A DNA stretch of 42,868 bases from a virus, in the IMG/VR virus record IMGVR_UViG_3300047318_000414, positions 1-42,868 of that record; one strand, written 5' to 3'. Under the pieces are notes generated by a model. It was given only the letters and a program-made list of their open reading frames with translations. It had not been told where the DNA came from and ran no database searches. Of this stretch, positions 7,339 through 13,379 are shown in pieces. Position 1 is the first letter of the stretch. Each line of letters starts with the position of its first letter. The translations under genes and the position numbers were made by a program.

Positions 7339-7375
7339 GAGCCCCCGCTCATGCACGTCGGCTGAGCGGGGGCTC
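7339..7375 (-). terminator. Terminator of the GIY-YIG nuclease gene
   Basis: A 13-bp perfect stem, GAGCCCCCGCTCA (7339-7351) with TGAGCGGGGGCTC (7363-7375), and an 11-base loop, 9 bases beyond the minus-strand stop at 7384. It would work in both directions. Confidence 0.75.
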
Positions 7376-7383
7376 GTCTGCGA

Positions 7384-7788
7384 CTACTCGGCGGCTGTAG
7401 GGCTGCGCCACTCGGGGTGATCCTTCTTCCACTGCCGATGAGCCTTGTTGCCGAGCACACGGCTCTCGGCAGTGGCCTGCACCAGGAACCGGCCCCAGCC
7501 CGGCGTACCGTGCAGGTTGCGCAGCGGCCCGTCCTCGCGGAGCGCTCGCCGCTCCTCGGCCGCAGCCTCTTCGCGCGAGGAGTACCAGGTGACTTCGAAC
7601 CCTGCGACCTCCGGCCACCACTCATGCTGATCAGCGTGCGACGCCCAACGCATCAACGGGTTTCGGCCGATGCCGACGTAGACCAGCTCCCCCGCTGCGT
7701 TGCTGAGCCGGTACACCGCCGTCTCCCCGGAGTGCTTGTCACCGACCCCCACCTGTGGCATCCGTCCCCGAACCGGCGGCTGTGTCAT
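7384..7788 (-). CDS. GIY-YIG family nuclease-like protein
   Basis: Up to 134 aa. Residues 24-95 match the GIY-YIG nuclease fold: VYRL (25-28) for GIY, VYVGIG (36-41) for YIG, Arg47 and His51 on the following helix, WWPEV, and a Glu-rich helix (EEAAAEERRA) that supplies the metal-binding Glu. GIY-YIG enzymes cut DNA as homing endonucleases, repair nucleases or phage defence-type enzymes. No intron, intein or extra DNA-binding domain is visible. The first ATG overlaps the upstream HTH gene by 50 bases, and ATG 7761 with a GGGGACGG site before it is another possible start. Co-transcribed with the HTH gene. Confidence 0.7.
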   Translation of the reverse strand: MTQPPVRGRMPQVGVGDKHSGETAVYRLSNAAGELVYVGIGRNPLMRWASHADQHEWWPEVAGFEVTWYSSREEAAAEERRALREDGPLRNLHGTPGWGRFLVQATAESRVLGNKAHRQWKKDHPEWRSPTAAE

Positions 7789-8077
7789 CTGCTGGCCCCT
7801 CTCTGCGCTGCTGGATGTCTGTCCGCTGCCCCTGCCGTGACGTCCGCGACCGGAAGTACGGCTCGATCACCCGCCAGTCGAACAGGCGGATCCGCCCCAC
7901 CTTCACCGCCTTCTCCAGCGGCACCGGCCACGCCGGGTCTTCCTCGGCGAGCTGACGGCACCGCTGCGCACTGACCTTCTTCAGGCCGGCGGCCTCCAGG
8001 CGCGCGGGCATGTCCGCGAACGAGATCAAGTCCGGGCCTCCCGTCTCGTCGACTTCCTCCTGCGGGGAGTCGGGCAT
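7739..8077 (-). CDS. Small helix-turn-helix regulator or excisionase-like protein
   Basis: A 112-aa protein. About residues 17-75 look like a MerR/excisionase-type winged HTH: FADMPARLEAAGLKKVSAQRCRQLAEEDPAWP followed by VGRIRLFDWRVIEPYF. The C-terminal tail is Gln/Gly/Thr-rich and unstructured. It lies next to a 26-bp palindrome that overlaps promoters in both directions, so it may be an autoregulator also controlling the Spd-like operon. It could instead be the recombination directionality factor, though it is far from the integrase. A -10-like GAGGAT lies 6 bases before the ATG, suggesting a leaderless transcript. Confidence 0.6.
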   Translation of the reverse strand: MPDSPQEEVDETGGPDLISFADMPARLEAAGLKKVSAQRCRQLAEEDPAWPVPLEKAVKVGRIRLFDWRVIEPYFRSRTSRQGQRTDIQQRREGPADDTAAGSGTDATGGGR

Positions 8078-8083
8078 GACTCC

Positions 8084-8127
8084 ATCCTCTCAACTTCCTT
8101 GTTTTAAAACAAGGAAGTAGCTACGCT
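8084..8127. promoter_or_regulatory. Divergent promoter pair over the palindrome
   Basis: Rightward: TTGTTT (8099-8104), 17 bases, TACGCT (8122-8127). Leftward, from the symmetric half: TTGTTT, 17 bases, GAGGAT (8089-8084). Both fit the primary sigma consensus and spacing. The leftward start would fall at or next to the ATG at 8077. The operator covers both -35 boxes, so one repressor could silence both directions. Confidence 0.6.
8093..8118. promoter_or_regulatory. 26-bp perfect palindromic operator
   Basis: Two 13-base arms, ACTTCCTTGTTTT and its exact reverse complement, meet without a spacer at 8105/8106. The TTTTAAAA centre is striking in 70% GC DNA. It lies between the divergent genes at 8077 (minus) and 8213 (plus) and overlaps the -35 regions of both predicted promoters. 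It is probably the binding site of a dimeric repressor, most simply the adjacent HTH protein. Confidence 0.85.
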
Positions 8128-8146
8128 CGGTCCAGCACAACAGAAC

Positions 8147-8181
8147 GGCCCCGGTCGGTGTGTGAGAGCCCGGCCGGGGCC
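8147..8181 (+). terminator. Leader hairpin / possible attenuator before the Spd-like operon
   Basis: A 12-bp stem with one G-T pair, GGCCCCGGTCGG (8147-8158) with CCGGCCGGGGCC (8170-8181), and an 11-base loop. It lies between the rightward promoter and the first gene at 8213, so full-length transcription must pass it. It may be an attenuator or a target for antitermination. Confidence 0.5.
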
Positions 8182-8212
8182 AGCCCACCCCTGACAACAG
8201 CAGGAGAAGGCC

Positions 8213-8521
8213 ATGCCCGAGCTTAGCCAGACCTCCCAGCCGGACGAAGCCCTGCGCCAGGTCCGCACCGACGAGACCACTCGCGCGGGACTCCTCTGGA
8301 TCGCCGAACGCCTCACCGCCCAACGCCCCCGCCACGAGATGCTTCCCGCCGCCCGGCTTGCCCTCGCCCTCCGCGTCGGCCTCGACCGCCACGGCTACAC
8401 CGACCAGGCCCACACCCTGGAACGCGACCTGCTGCTCCGCATGCCGACCATCGAGCAGGCGATCACCCGCGGCGAGTACGCGCTGATCCTCCGCCGCGCC
8501 GCCGGGAAGGTCGACGCCTGA
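8213..8521 (+). CDS. Hypothetical protein, first gene of the Spd-like operon
   Basis: A 102-aa soluble, mostly helical protein rich in Leu/Arg (for example AARLALALRVGLDRHG). No motif recognised. The ribosome site (CAGGAGAAGG) is strong. The last base of its stop is the first base of the next ATG (TGATG), so it is coupled to the SpdB-like gene. It may be a regulator or cytosolic partner of the membrane proteins that follow. Confidence 0.65.
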   Translation: MPELSQTSQPDEALRQVRTDETTRAGLLWIAERLTAQRPRHEMLPAARLALALRVGLDRHGYTDQAHTLERDLLLRMPTIEQAITRGEYALILRRAAGKVDA

Positions 8522-9369
8522 TGCGCACCCGCACCATCGTCCAGACCCGCAAGGTCCCCCACACCATCGACGGCAAGACCGTCATGGTCGACGACCAGCA
8601 CACCGTGCACGTTCCCGTGCCCCCGCGCGACTGGGACCACACCGTCCGCAACGCCGTCACCGGCGCCGCCGCAGGCATCGGCCTCGCCTCCATCGCCTGG
8701 TCCACCGCCAGCATCGGCGGCCTCCTCGACCGCGTCGTCATCTCCCCCGCCGCCTACGCCGCGGCCGGAGTCTTCGACCTCGTGTGGATCTCCTGCATGG
8801 CCCTGGAGTGGCTCGCCCGACACGACCCCGCCCGCGCCGAACTCCCCCGGCGCGCCGGATGGGCCGCGCTCGCCTTCGCCATGGCCGCCGTCGGCGTCGA
8901 CGGCTACGTCGAGGGGCAGCTCGTCATCGGCATCGTCGGCGCCACCGTCTCCGGCCTCGCCAAGGGCCTGTGGACCGTCGTCCTCGCCCACCACGCCCAC
9001 CCCCTCGACCCGCGCACCCAGCAGTGGGTGGACGCCCAGCGCGCCGAGGCCGGCGTGCGCCTCGCGATGATCCCGATCCGCCGCGAACTCACCCGCGCCG
9101 ACGGGCTCGTCGCCGCCGAGGAGGCCGCGATCCGGACCAGTCCGGACGCATATCCAGACAGTCCGGACGACTCCGAGGACGACCAGGACGCCGAAGTCCT
9201 GCCGCTCCCTCCCGGCGCCGTGACCGCGAAGGACGCCGTCCGGACAGCCTGGGAGGCCGGATTCCGCGACGAGGACGCGATCCGCCGTACGGCCAGCACC
9301 GCGCTCGGCCGGCCGCTGTCTCCCGACACCGTCGCCCGCTACGTTCGCGCCCTCAAGGTCGTTGCCTGA
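8521..9369 (+). CDS. SpdB-like membrane protein (plasmid-spread / transfer family)
   Basis: A 282-aa protein. The N-terminal VQTRKVPHTIDGKT and VPVPPRDWDH stretches, the WSTASIGGLL segment, CMALEWLARHDP, LPRRAG and SGLAKGLWT are hallmarks, as I recall them, of the SpdB family of Streptomyces conjugative plasmids and integrative elements such as pSAM2. Those proteins act in spreading of the element through septa of the recipient mycelium. About four hydrophobic segments lie between residues 40 and 155, then a cytoplasmic part with an Asp-rich linker (about 200-230) and a C-terminal winged-helix-like segment (AKDAVRTAWEAGF). Presence in a tailed phage is unusual, and no TraB/FtsK pump is encoded. 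Confidence 0.7.
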   Translation: MRTRTIVQTRKVPHTIDGKTVMVDDQHTVHVPVPPRDWDHTVRNAVTGAAAGIGLASIAWSTASIGGLLDRVVISPAAYAAAGVFDLVWISCMALEWLARHDPARAELPRRAGWAALAFAMAAVGVDGYVEGQLVIGIVGATVSGLAKGLWTVVLAHHAHPLDPRTQQWVDAQRAEAGVRLAMIPIRRELTRADGLVAAEEAAIRTSPDAYPDSPDDSEDDQDAEVLPLPPGAVTAKDAVRTAWEAGFRDEDAIRRTASTALGRPLSPDTVARYVRALKVVA

Positions 9370-9929
9370 TGACCGACCTGCCGATCGTCCCGACCCGGAT
9401 CATCCCCGCGGGCGCGCCGCTCCCCGAGCGGCCGCCCGGCCCCGGCGACATCCCTCCGTGGCGCGCCCCGGCCGCGCCGCCCGCTCCTCCGGCCCCGCCG
9501 ATCCCCCCGATGGTGATGCCCTGGCCCGACCCGCCGGCCCCCGGCCCGATCGAAGTACACGTCACCTTCCTCCCCGTCGAGGAGCCCCCGGAGCCGTCCC
9601 GGGGGGAGCGGCTGTGGGCGTGGATCACGAGCATCGCCAAGCCCTGGAAGATCGTCGCCGCGCTGCTCGGCGCGCTTCTCCCTATCCCCGGCATCGGCTA
9701 CAGCCTCGCCGGAGTCTGGGCCTACTGCGTCAGCGACGCCAGGACCACCTTCGGCATTCCGTACGGGTACGGACTCGCGCTCGTACCCCTGCTGCTGTCC
9801 GCCCGCGCGCTCGCCCGCACCCGCGCGCTGCGCTGGCTCGTCGCCACCGTCATCGGCCTCACCGGCCTCGTCTTCGGCGCCGTCGACTGGTTCGACATCG
9901 TCACCATCACCACCGGAGTCACCCGATGA
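9369..9929 (+). CDS. Membrane protein with proline-rich N-terminus
   Basis: A 186-aa protein. Residues 1-80 are extremely Pro/Ala-rich and likely disordered in the cytoplasm. Residues 90-186 contain about three hydrophobic helices (IVAALLGALLPIPGIGYSL, LALVPLLLSARAL, WLVATVIGLTGLVFGAV). The ATG overlaps the SpdB-like stop. No named family, but position and topology suit an accessory Spd protein. Confidence 0.65.
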   Translation: MTDLPIVPTRIIPAGAPLPERPPGPGDIPPWRAPAAPPAPPAPPIPPMVMPWPDPPAPGPIEVHVTFLPVEEPPEPSRGERLWAWITSIAKPWKIVAALLGALLPIPGIGYSLAGVWAYCVSDARTTFGIPYGYGLALVPLLLSARALARTRALRWLVATVIGLTGLVFGAVDWFDIVTITTGVTR

Positions 9930-10423
9930 TCCTGTCCATGGCCGGCGTCGCCCTCGCCCTCGTCGTCGCCTGGGCCAACCTGAGGCCTTGGTGGAAGGGC
10001 GGCCGCGACCCCAAAGCCCTCATCCCGTACGGCACGGCGCTGCTTCTCGGCCTGCTCGCCACCATGTGTATCGGCGGCCTCCTCGGCTGGGGAGCGGCAG
10101 GCATCGCCGGCCTCATCACCAGCGGCGGCAACAAGGTCGTCTCGGCGGCCGCTGGCACAGGCGCCGCCCCGGTGGCCACCTCCCGCCTGGGCGCGCTCAC
10201 CCCTGCCGGCGGCGTGGTCGTTACGGCCTACTTCATCGGCGTCTACCTGATGTGGAAGGGCGCGGCCAAGCTCGACAAGCGCCGCATGGCCGGCGGCCTC
10301 CTCGCCGGCGCCGTCCTCGGCTTCCTCCCCGGCATCGTCCAACTCATGGGCTGGCTACCCAACACCGTCAACGACGCCGGCGCGTACGTGCAGGCCTTCG
10401 TCGAGGGTCGGGTGAGCGTGTGA
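9926..10423 (+). CDS. Multi-pass membrane protein
   Basis: A 165-aa protein with hydrophobic segments near the N-terminus (SMAGVALALVVAWANL), at about 33-60, 90-115 and 125-145, predicting four membrane helices with a Gly/Ala-rich exterior loop. Overlaps both neighbours by 4 bases. Third member of the coupled Spd-like membrane gene cluster. Function inferred from context only. Confidence 0.65.
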   Translation: MILSMAGVALALVVAWANLRPWWKGGRDPKALIPYGTALLLGLLATMCIGGLLGWGAAGIAGLITSGGNKVVSAAAGTGAAPVATSRLGALTPAGGVVVTAYFIGVYLMWKGAAKLDKRRMAGGLLAGAVLGFLPGIVQLMGWLPNTVNDAGAYVQAFVEGRVSV

Positions 10424-11043
10424 ACCGGCGCCTCGCCGCAGCAGTCGACACCGCTGCCCGGCACAGCATCGCCCGCCGCCTCGCCATCGGCGGCCAGCTC
10501 GTCTACCGCCGCCGCGCCGACGCGCTCACCGCCTGGGTCGCCGCCGGCCGCCGCGACGACCTCACCGGGTGGCGCGCCGCCCTCGGCCCGGCCGTCCGGC
10601 TCGTCATCCTCGCCGCAGCCGCGGCCCTCGCCTACCGCATCGTCCGCGCCGTGCCGTGGCTGATGTGGGTGCTCCTTGCGGGTGGCACCTGGACCGCGTG
10701 GCGGGCCTCCGCCGACCTCCCCGATGAGGCCGCCGAGGAGCAGCCCGTGGACGCCCCCGCCGGGCCCGATCTGGACGCCGTTCTCACCCTGCTTCACACC
10801 GTCCTCGGCGGCCGCGACCGGGTGCACCTCTCCACCGTCCTCGCCCACCTCCAGAAGGAGGGACAGGCGGCCGGCTGGACGGTGGCCGATCTGCGCGCCC
10901 GTCTGGAGGCGCTCGGGGTGCCCGTCGCACTGAAGGTGAAGGTGGCCGGTGTGCCCACCCGCGGGGTCCTCCTGGCCGACCTCCAGGCCCACTTCCCCGA
11001 CTGGGAGATGCCGCCGTCTCCCGCGCAGGTAGATGCGGCCTGA
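10420..11043 (+). CDS. Membrane protein with cytoplasmic winged-helix-like domain
   Basis: A 207-aa protein from GTG 10420. A basic N-terminal region (1-50) precedes two hydrophobic helices (about 55-85) and an acidic hinge (DLPDEAAEEQPVD). Residues 115-200 form a soluble alpha/beta domain (HLSTVLAHLQKEG, then a VADLRARLEALGVP helix and a KVKVAGVPTRGVLL beta hairpin) that looks like a winged helix. Such a layout would place a DNA-contacting domain at the membrane. It is the last large gene of the Spd-like operon. Confidence 0.6.
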   Translation: MNRRLAAAVDTAARHSIARRLAIGGQLVYRRRADALTAWVAAGRRDDLTGWRAALGPAVRLVILAAAAALAYRIVRAVPWLMWVLLAGGTWTAWRASADLPDEAAEEQPVDAPAGPDLDAVLTLLHTVLGGRDRVHLSTVLAHLQKEGQAAGWTVADLRARLEALGVPVALKVKVAGVPTRGVLLADLQAHFPDWEMPPSPAQVDAA

Positions 11044-11140
11044 CCTGCGGGTCTCCCACCGCGTCTACCCCGATCTCCCGCACGTCTCCCGGCGGATCTC
11101 CCGCCGCCACCACGCCAAGACCCCCGCGAGGAGCGCCTGA
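11033..11140 (+). CDS. Possible arginine-rich microprotein
   Basis: A 35-aa open frame, Arg/His-rich, starting inside the end of the previous gene and followed by a TGATG junction with the next tiny frame. The only support is the chain of overlaps, so it may be spurious. Confidence 0.25.
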   Translation: MRPDLRVSHRVYPDLPHVSRRISRRHHAKTPARSA

Positions 11141-11193
11141 TGGAGTACTGCCCCGACTGCGGCTGGTGGGCCAAGCCCCACTGCGGCCACTGA
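11140..11193 (+). CDS. Possible 17-residue Cys microprotein
   Basis: A 17-codon frame, MEYCPDCGWWAKPHCGH, with a CPDC knuckle and a C-terminal CGH. It is preceded by GCGAGGAGC at ribosome-site distance and a TGATG overlap. A comparable 21-residue CPEC microprotein lies at 38572. The Cys pairs suggest one metal ion. Very short, so only tentative. Confidence 0.35.
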   Translation: MEYCPDCGWWAKPHCGH

Positions 11194-11253
11194 ACCCAGC
11201 CCCTACCGCACCACGCCCACCGGGCGTACCGTGACACGACGCCCTCGAAGGCA

Positions 11254-11288
11254 GAGGCCCGCCGCCCGGGGAAATGGCGGCGGGCCTC
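11254..11288 (+). terminator. Terminator after the Spd-like operon
   Basis: A 13-bp perfect stem, GAGGCCCGCCGCC (11254-11266) with GGCGGCGGGCCTC (11276-11288), and a 9-base loop. It is well placed to end the membrane-protein operon. Confidence 0.75.
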
Positions 11289-11362
11289 AACTGTCAGACC
11301 TCGGGCGTACCGTGGACACATCATCAGATCGATTGCGGTACGGCTGCCGCAACTGCACCGCG

Positions 11363-11394
11363 AGCCCCGCCGAGCGTGGAACCCCGGCGGGGCT
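11363..11394 (+). terminator. Second terminator-like hairpin, with short T tail
   Basis: A 10-bp stem, AGCCCCGCCG (11363-11372) with CGGCGGGGCT (11385-11394), followed by TTCGCG. It lies upstream of the gene at 11488, so either a short transcript ends here or this gene has a promoter further downstream. Confidence 0.65.
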
Positions 11395-11487
11395 TTCGCG
11401 TGTTCCGATTCCGCATACCCCCGCCGCAACCGGCCCGCGCGCGATACGTTCACGGCTCCGCCACACGAGGACCACAGCGAGGACGCC

Positions 11488-12132
11488 GTGACGCAGCCGC
11501 CTTACCCGCCCCAGCAGCCTCCCGCCGGCCAGCCGCAGTGGGGCCCGCCGCCCGGCCAGCCCTACCCGGGCGCGCCTTACGGGCCGCCGCAGCCGCCGAA
11601 AAAGGGCCTCGGCGCGGGTGCGATCGTCGCGATTGTCCTCGGCAGCATCGTCGGCCTGCTCCTCATCGTCGGCATCATCGGCGCGCTCGCGGACGGCGGC
11701 AGCACCGACAACAAGGCCACCCCGAAGCACACCCGCTCCGCCGCCCCGGCGCCCGCGCCCGCGAAGAGCAGCGACGCCCCGCCCGCCGAAGAGCCGGCCG
11801 AGAAGGCGCCGGTCACGGTCACCGCGAAGAAGACGACGTTCGCGCCGAGCGTGCTCCACAGCGGCGGCGCGTACACCAGCGTCACCGTGACGATCTCCAA
11901 CCAGGGCGACACGGAGATCAGCGTCAACCCGCTGTACGTGACGATCACCGACACCGATGGCAGCAAGCACACCGCAGTGCTCGGCATGGACGAGAACCAG
12001 ATCGCCACGGTGAAGCTCGTGCCCGGCGAGAAGGTCACGGGCAGCATCACCGGGAAGGGCAAGTTCACCCCCGCATACGTCACGTACACGGACGGCCTGT
12101 TCGGCGACGGGGTGCGCGGCGCCGTGCACTGA
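11488..12132 (+). CDS. Proline-rich membrane-anchored protein with DUF4352-like domain
   Basis: A 214-aa protein. Residues 1-37 are Pro/Gln/Gly-rich and cytoplasmic, a hydrophobic helix spans about 42-66, a Thr/Ala/Pro-rich linker follows, and residues 105-214 form a beta sandwich resembling DUF4352 (VTVTISNQGDTEI, LVPGEKVTGSI). Streptomyces chromosomes encode many such surface proteins. It is flanked by hairpins on one side and the late promoter on the other, the typical setting of a lysogenic-conversion gene. It could change the host surface, for example by excluding other phages, but that is inference. Confidence 0.75.
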   Translation: MTQPPYPPQQPPAGQPQWGPPPGQPYPGAPYGPPQPPKKGLGAGAIVAIVLGSIVGLLLIVGIIGALADGGSTDNKATPKHTRSAAPAPAPAKSSDAPPAEEPAEKAPVTVTAKKTTFAPSVLHSGGAYTSVTVTISNQGDTEISVNPLYVTITDTDGSKHTAVLGMDENQIATVKLVPGEKVTGSITGKGKFTPAYVTYTDGLFGDGVRGAVH

Positions 12133-12137
12133 ACCAC

Positions 12138-12167
12138 TTGCACTAGACGAACCGTCTCGTCTAAAGT
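12138..12167 (+). promoter_or_regulatory. Probable late-operon promoter with TetR-type operator
   Basis: TTGCAC (12138-12143) and TAAAGT (12162-12167) are 18 bases apart. The spacer is filled by the perfect inverted repeat TAGACGA-N6-TCGTCTA (12144-12163), which resembles operators of Streptomyces TetR-family regulators. No TetR gene is in the window, so a host factor would have to bind. This is the only convincing promoter-like sequence upstream of the head and tail genes. Confidence 0.6.
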
Positions 12168-12202
12168 CGTCGGCAGATCCGGCGTGCCCGGAATCAGACG
12201 CT

Positions 12203-12230
12203 AGGCCCCGACCACACAGTGGCGGGGCCT
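12203..12230 (+). terminator. Hairpin with bulged A ahead of the late genes
   Basis: AGGCCCCG (12203-12210) pairs with CGGGGCCT (12223-12230). An unpaired A is followed by an inner CCA/TGG stem. TTCTCATG follows. The same architecture, with a different inner stem but the same bulged A and CTTTCTCATG tail, recurs at 29151-29173. Both sit just before a gene's ribosome site. Confidence 0.65.
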
Positions 12231-12252
12231 TTCTCATGCCCGGAGGTGCCTC

Positions 12253-13368
12253 ATGTCGTTCCCCGTCGGCACCCCCACCGTCACTCTGACCGGCACCCTC
12301 CCCTCCCCCGTCGGCGGCGGCCCGGTGTCCGGCCAGTTCGTCGCCACCCCGTCGTCCTACCTCGTCGATACCGGCCGCCAGGCCGTGTACGCGGGCGGCG
12401 GCACCACGCAGTTCACCAACGGCGCGTTCTCCGCCACGCTTCTCCCCAACGATGCATCCGGAATCGGCCCGGCCGGCTGGCGCTGGTTCTTCAGCATCGA
12501 GCCCGACAACGCGCCCCGGATCCAGTTCTGGGCGTACATCACCGGCACCGGGACCATCGACATCTCCAGCATCATCCCCGTTCCGGCCCCCGACGGTGGC
12601 TCGACGAGCGGTGGCGCGGTGTCATCGGTGAACGGCAAGACCGGTGTCGTCGTCGTCACCTACACCGATGTCGGCGCGGAACCTGAAGGCGCTGTCTCCA
12701 CGCACGCGGGCGCGACCGACCCACACGGTGACCGGGCCTGGGGAGCCGGCCAGTTTGCGGCCAGGACCGCCAACCTCACCGACCTCACCAGCCCGGCGGC
12801 GGCCCGCAACGCGCTCGGCCTCGGCAGCGCCGCCACCCGCAACGTCGGCACCACCGCCAACACCTGCGCCGCAGGCGACGATCCCCGCTTCAGTGCCGGC
12901 GGAGGGGCCACCATCCGCACGGCGAGCGTCCGCATCACTGATGGCACCGTCACCGACCTGCCGTCCGCATCCTCGTGGACCATCGCGCAGACCTCGGCTG
13001 GCACACAGCTGAAGTGCTCCATCGCGGCCAGCGTCGGCGACAGGATCCGGGCGCTCGGCCTCTTCATGTACGACGGCGGCCGGTACCTCGACTACAACCT
13101 GCTCACGGGCGCGGGCGCACTGGGCACATACGCCGCCTCCGGGACGACAACCCCGCTCGCTGAAGGCAACCCGACGCTCTACCCGTCCGGTGCTTTCGCG
13201 AAGTACACCTCGGCCGAGTTCTTCACCGTCGGCTCCGGCGACGTCGACGGCACAGGCAAGATCACGATTGCCCTGGTCAACCAGGGCACCACACCCGGCA
13301 AGATCTACGCGCACGCCCTGTACCCGTGGCGGCTGCGCCTGGAGAACATCGGCCCCGAACCCGCGTAG
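12253..13368 (+). CDS. Tail fibre / receptor-binding-like protein
   Basis: A 371-aa protein. An N-terminal beta domain (about 1-115, with GWRWFFSIEPDN) is followed by a Gly/Ser linker, then tail-fibre signatures: NGKTGVVVVTYTDVGA (about 124-139) and SPAAARNALGLGSAATRN (about 176-193). The C-terminal 160 residues are beta-rich and would form the tip that contacts the receptor. Tail fibres of this type usually lie after the tape measure; here it precedes the terminase and is the first late gene. The start has a clear GGAGGTG site. Confidence 0.7.
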   Translation: MSFPVGTPTVTLTGTLPSPVGGGPVSGQFVATPSSYLVDTGRQAVYAGGGTTQFTNGAFSATLLPNDASGIGPAGWRWFFSIEPDNAPRIQFWAYITGTGTIDISSIIPVPAPDGGSTSGGAVSSVNGKTGVVVVTYTDVGAEPEGAVSTHAGATDPHGDRAWGAGQFAARTANLTDLTSPAAARNALGLGSAATRNVGTTANTCAAGDDPRFSAGGGATIRTASVRITDGTVTDLPSASSWTIAQTSAGTQLKCSIAASVGDRIRALGLFMYDGGRYLDYNLLTGAGALGTYAASGTTTPLAEGNPTLYPSGAFAKYTSAEFFTVGSGDVDGTGKITIALVNQGTTPGKIYAHALYPWRLRLENIGPEPA

Positions 13369-13379
13369 GAGGTGCTCCG

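Larger units (their letters stand above)
11194..11487 (+). other. Non-coding interval with two hairpins and a direct repeat
   Basis: No convincing gene. The stretch holds the 13-base direct repeat CGGGCGTACCGTG (11221-11233 and 11302-11314) and two strong terminator-like hairpins. The repeats contain TACCGT, a possible -10 box. The second repeat is followed by about 50 bases and then the second hairpin, a layout that could make a short RNA. Confidence 0.6.

Noticed and set aside
9132-9168. Further CCGGAC/CCAGAC repeats, also near 18250-18290
   Set aside because: These fall in Ser/Pro/Asp/Gly-rich linkers of coding genes, and spacing is irregular, so they look like codon repetition rather than a binding array.
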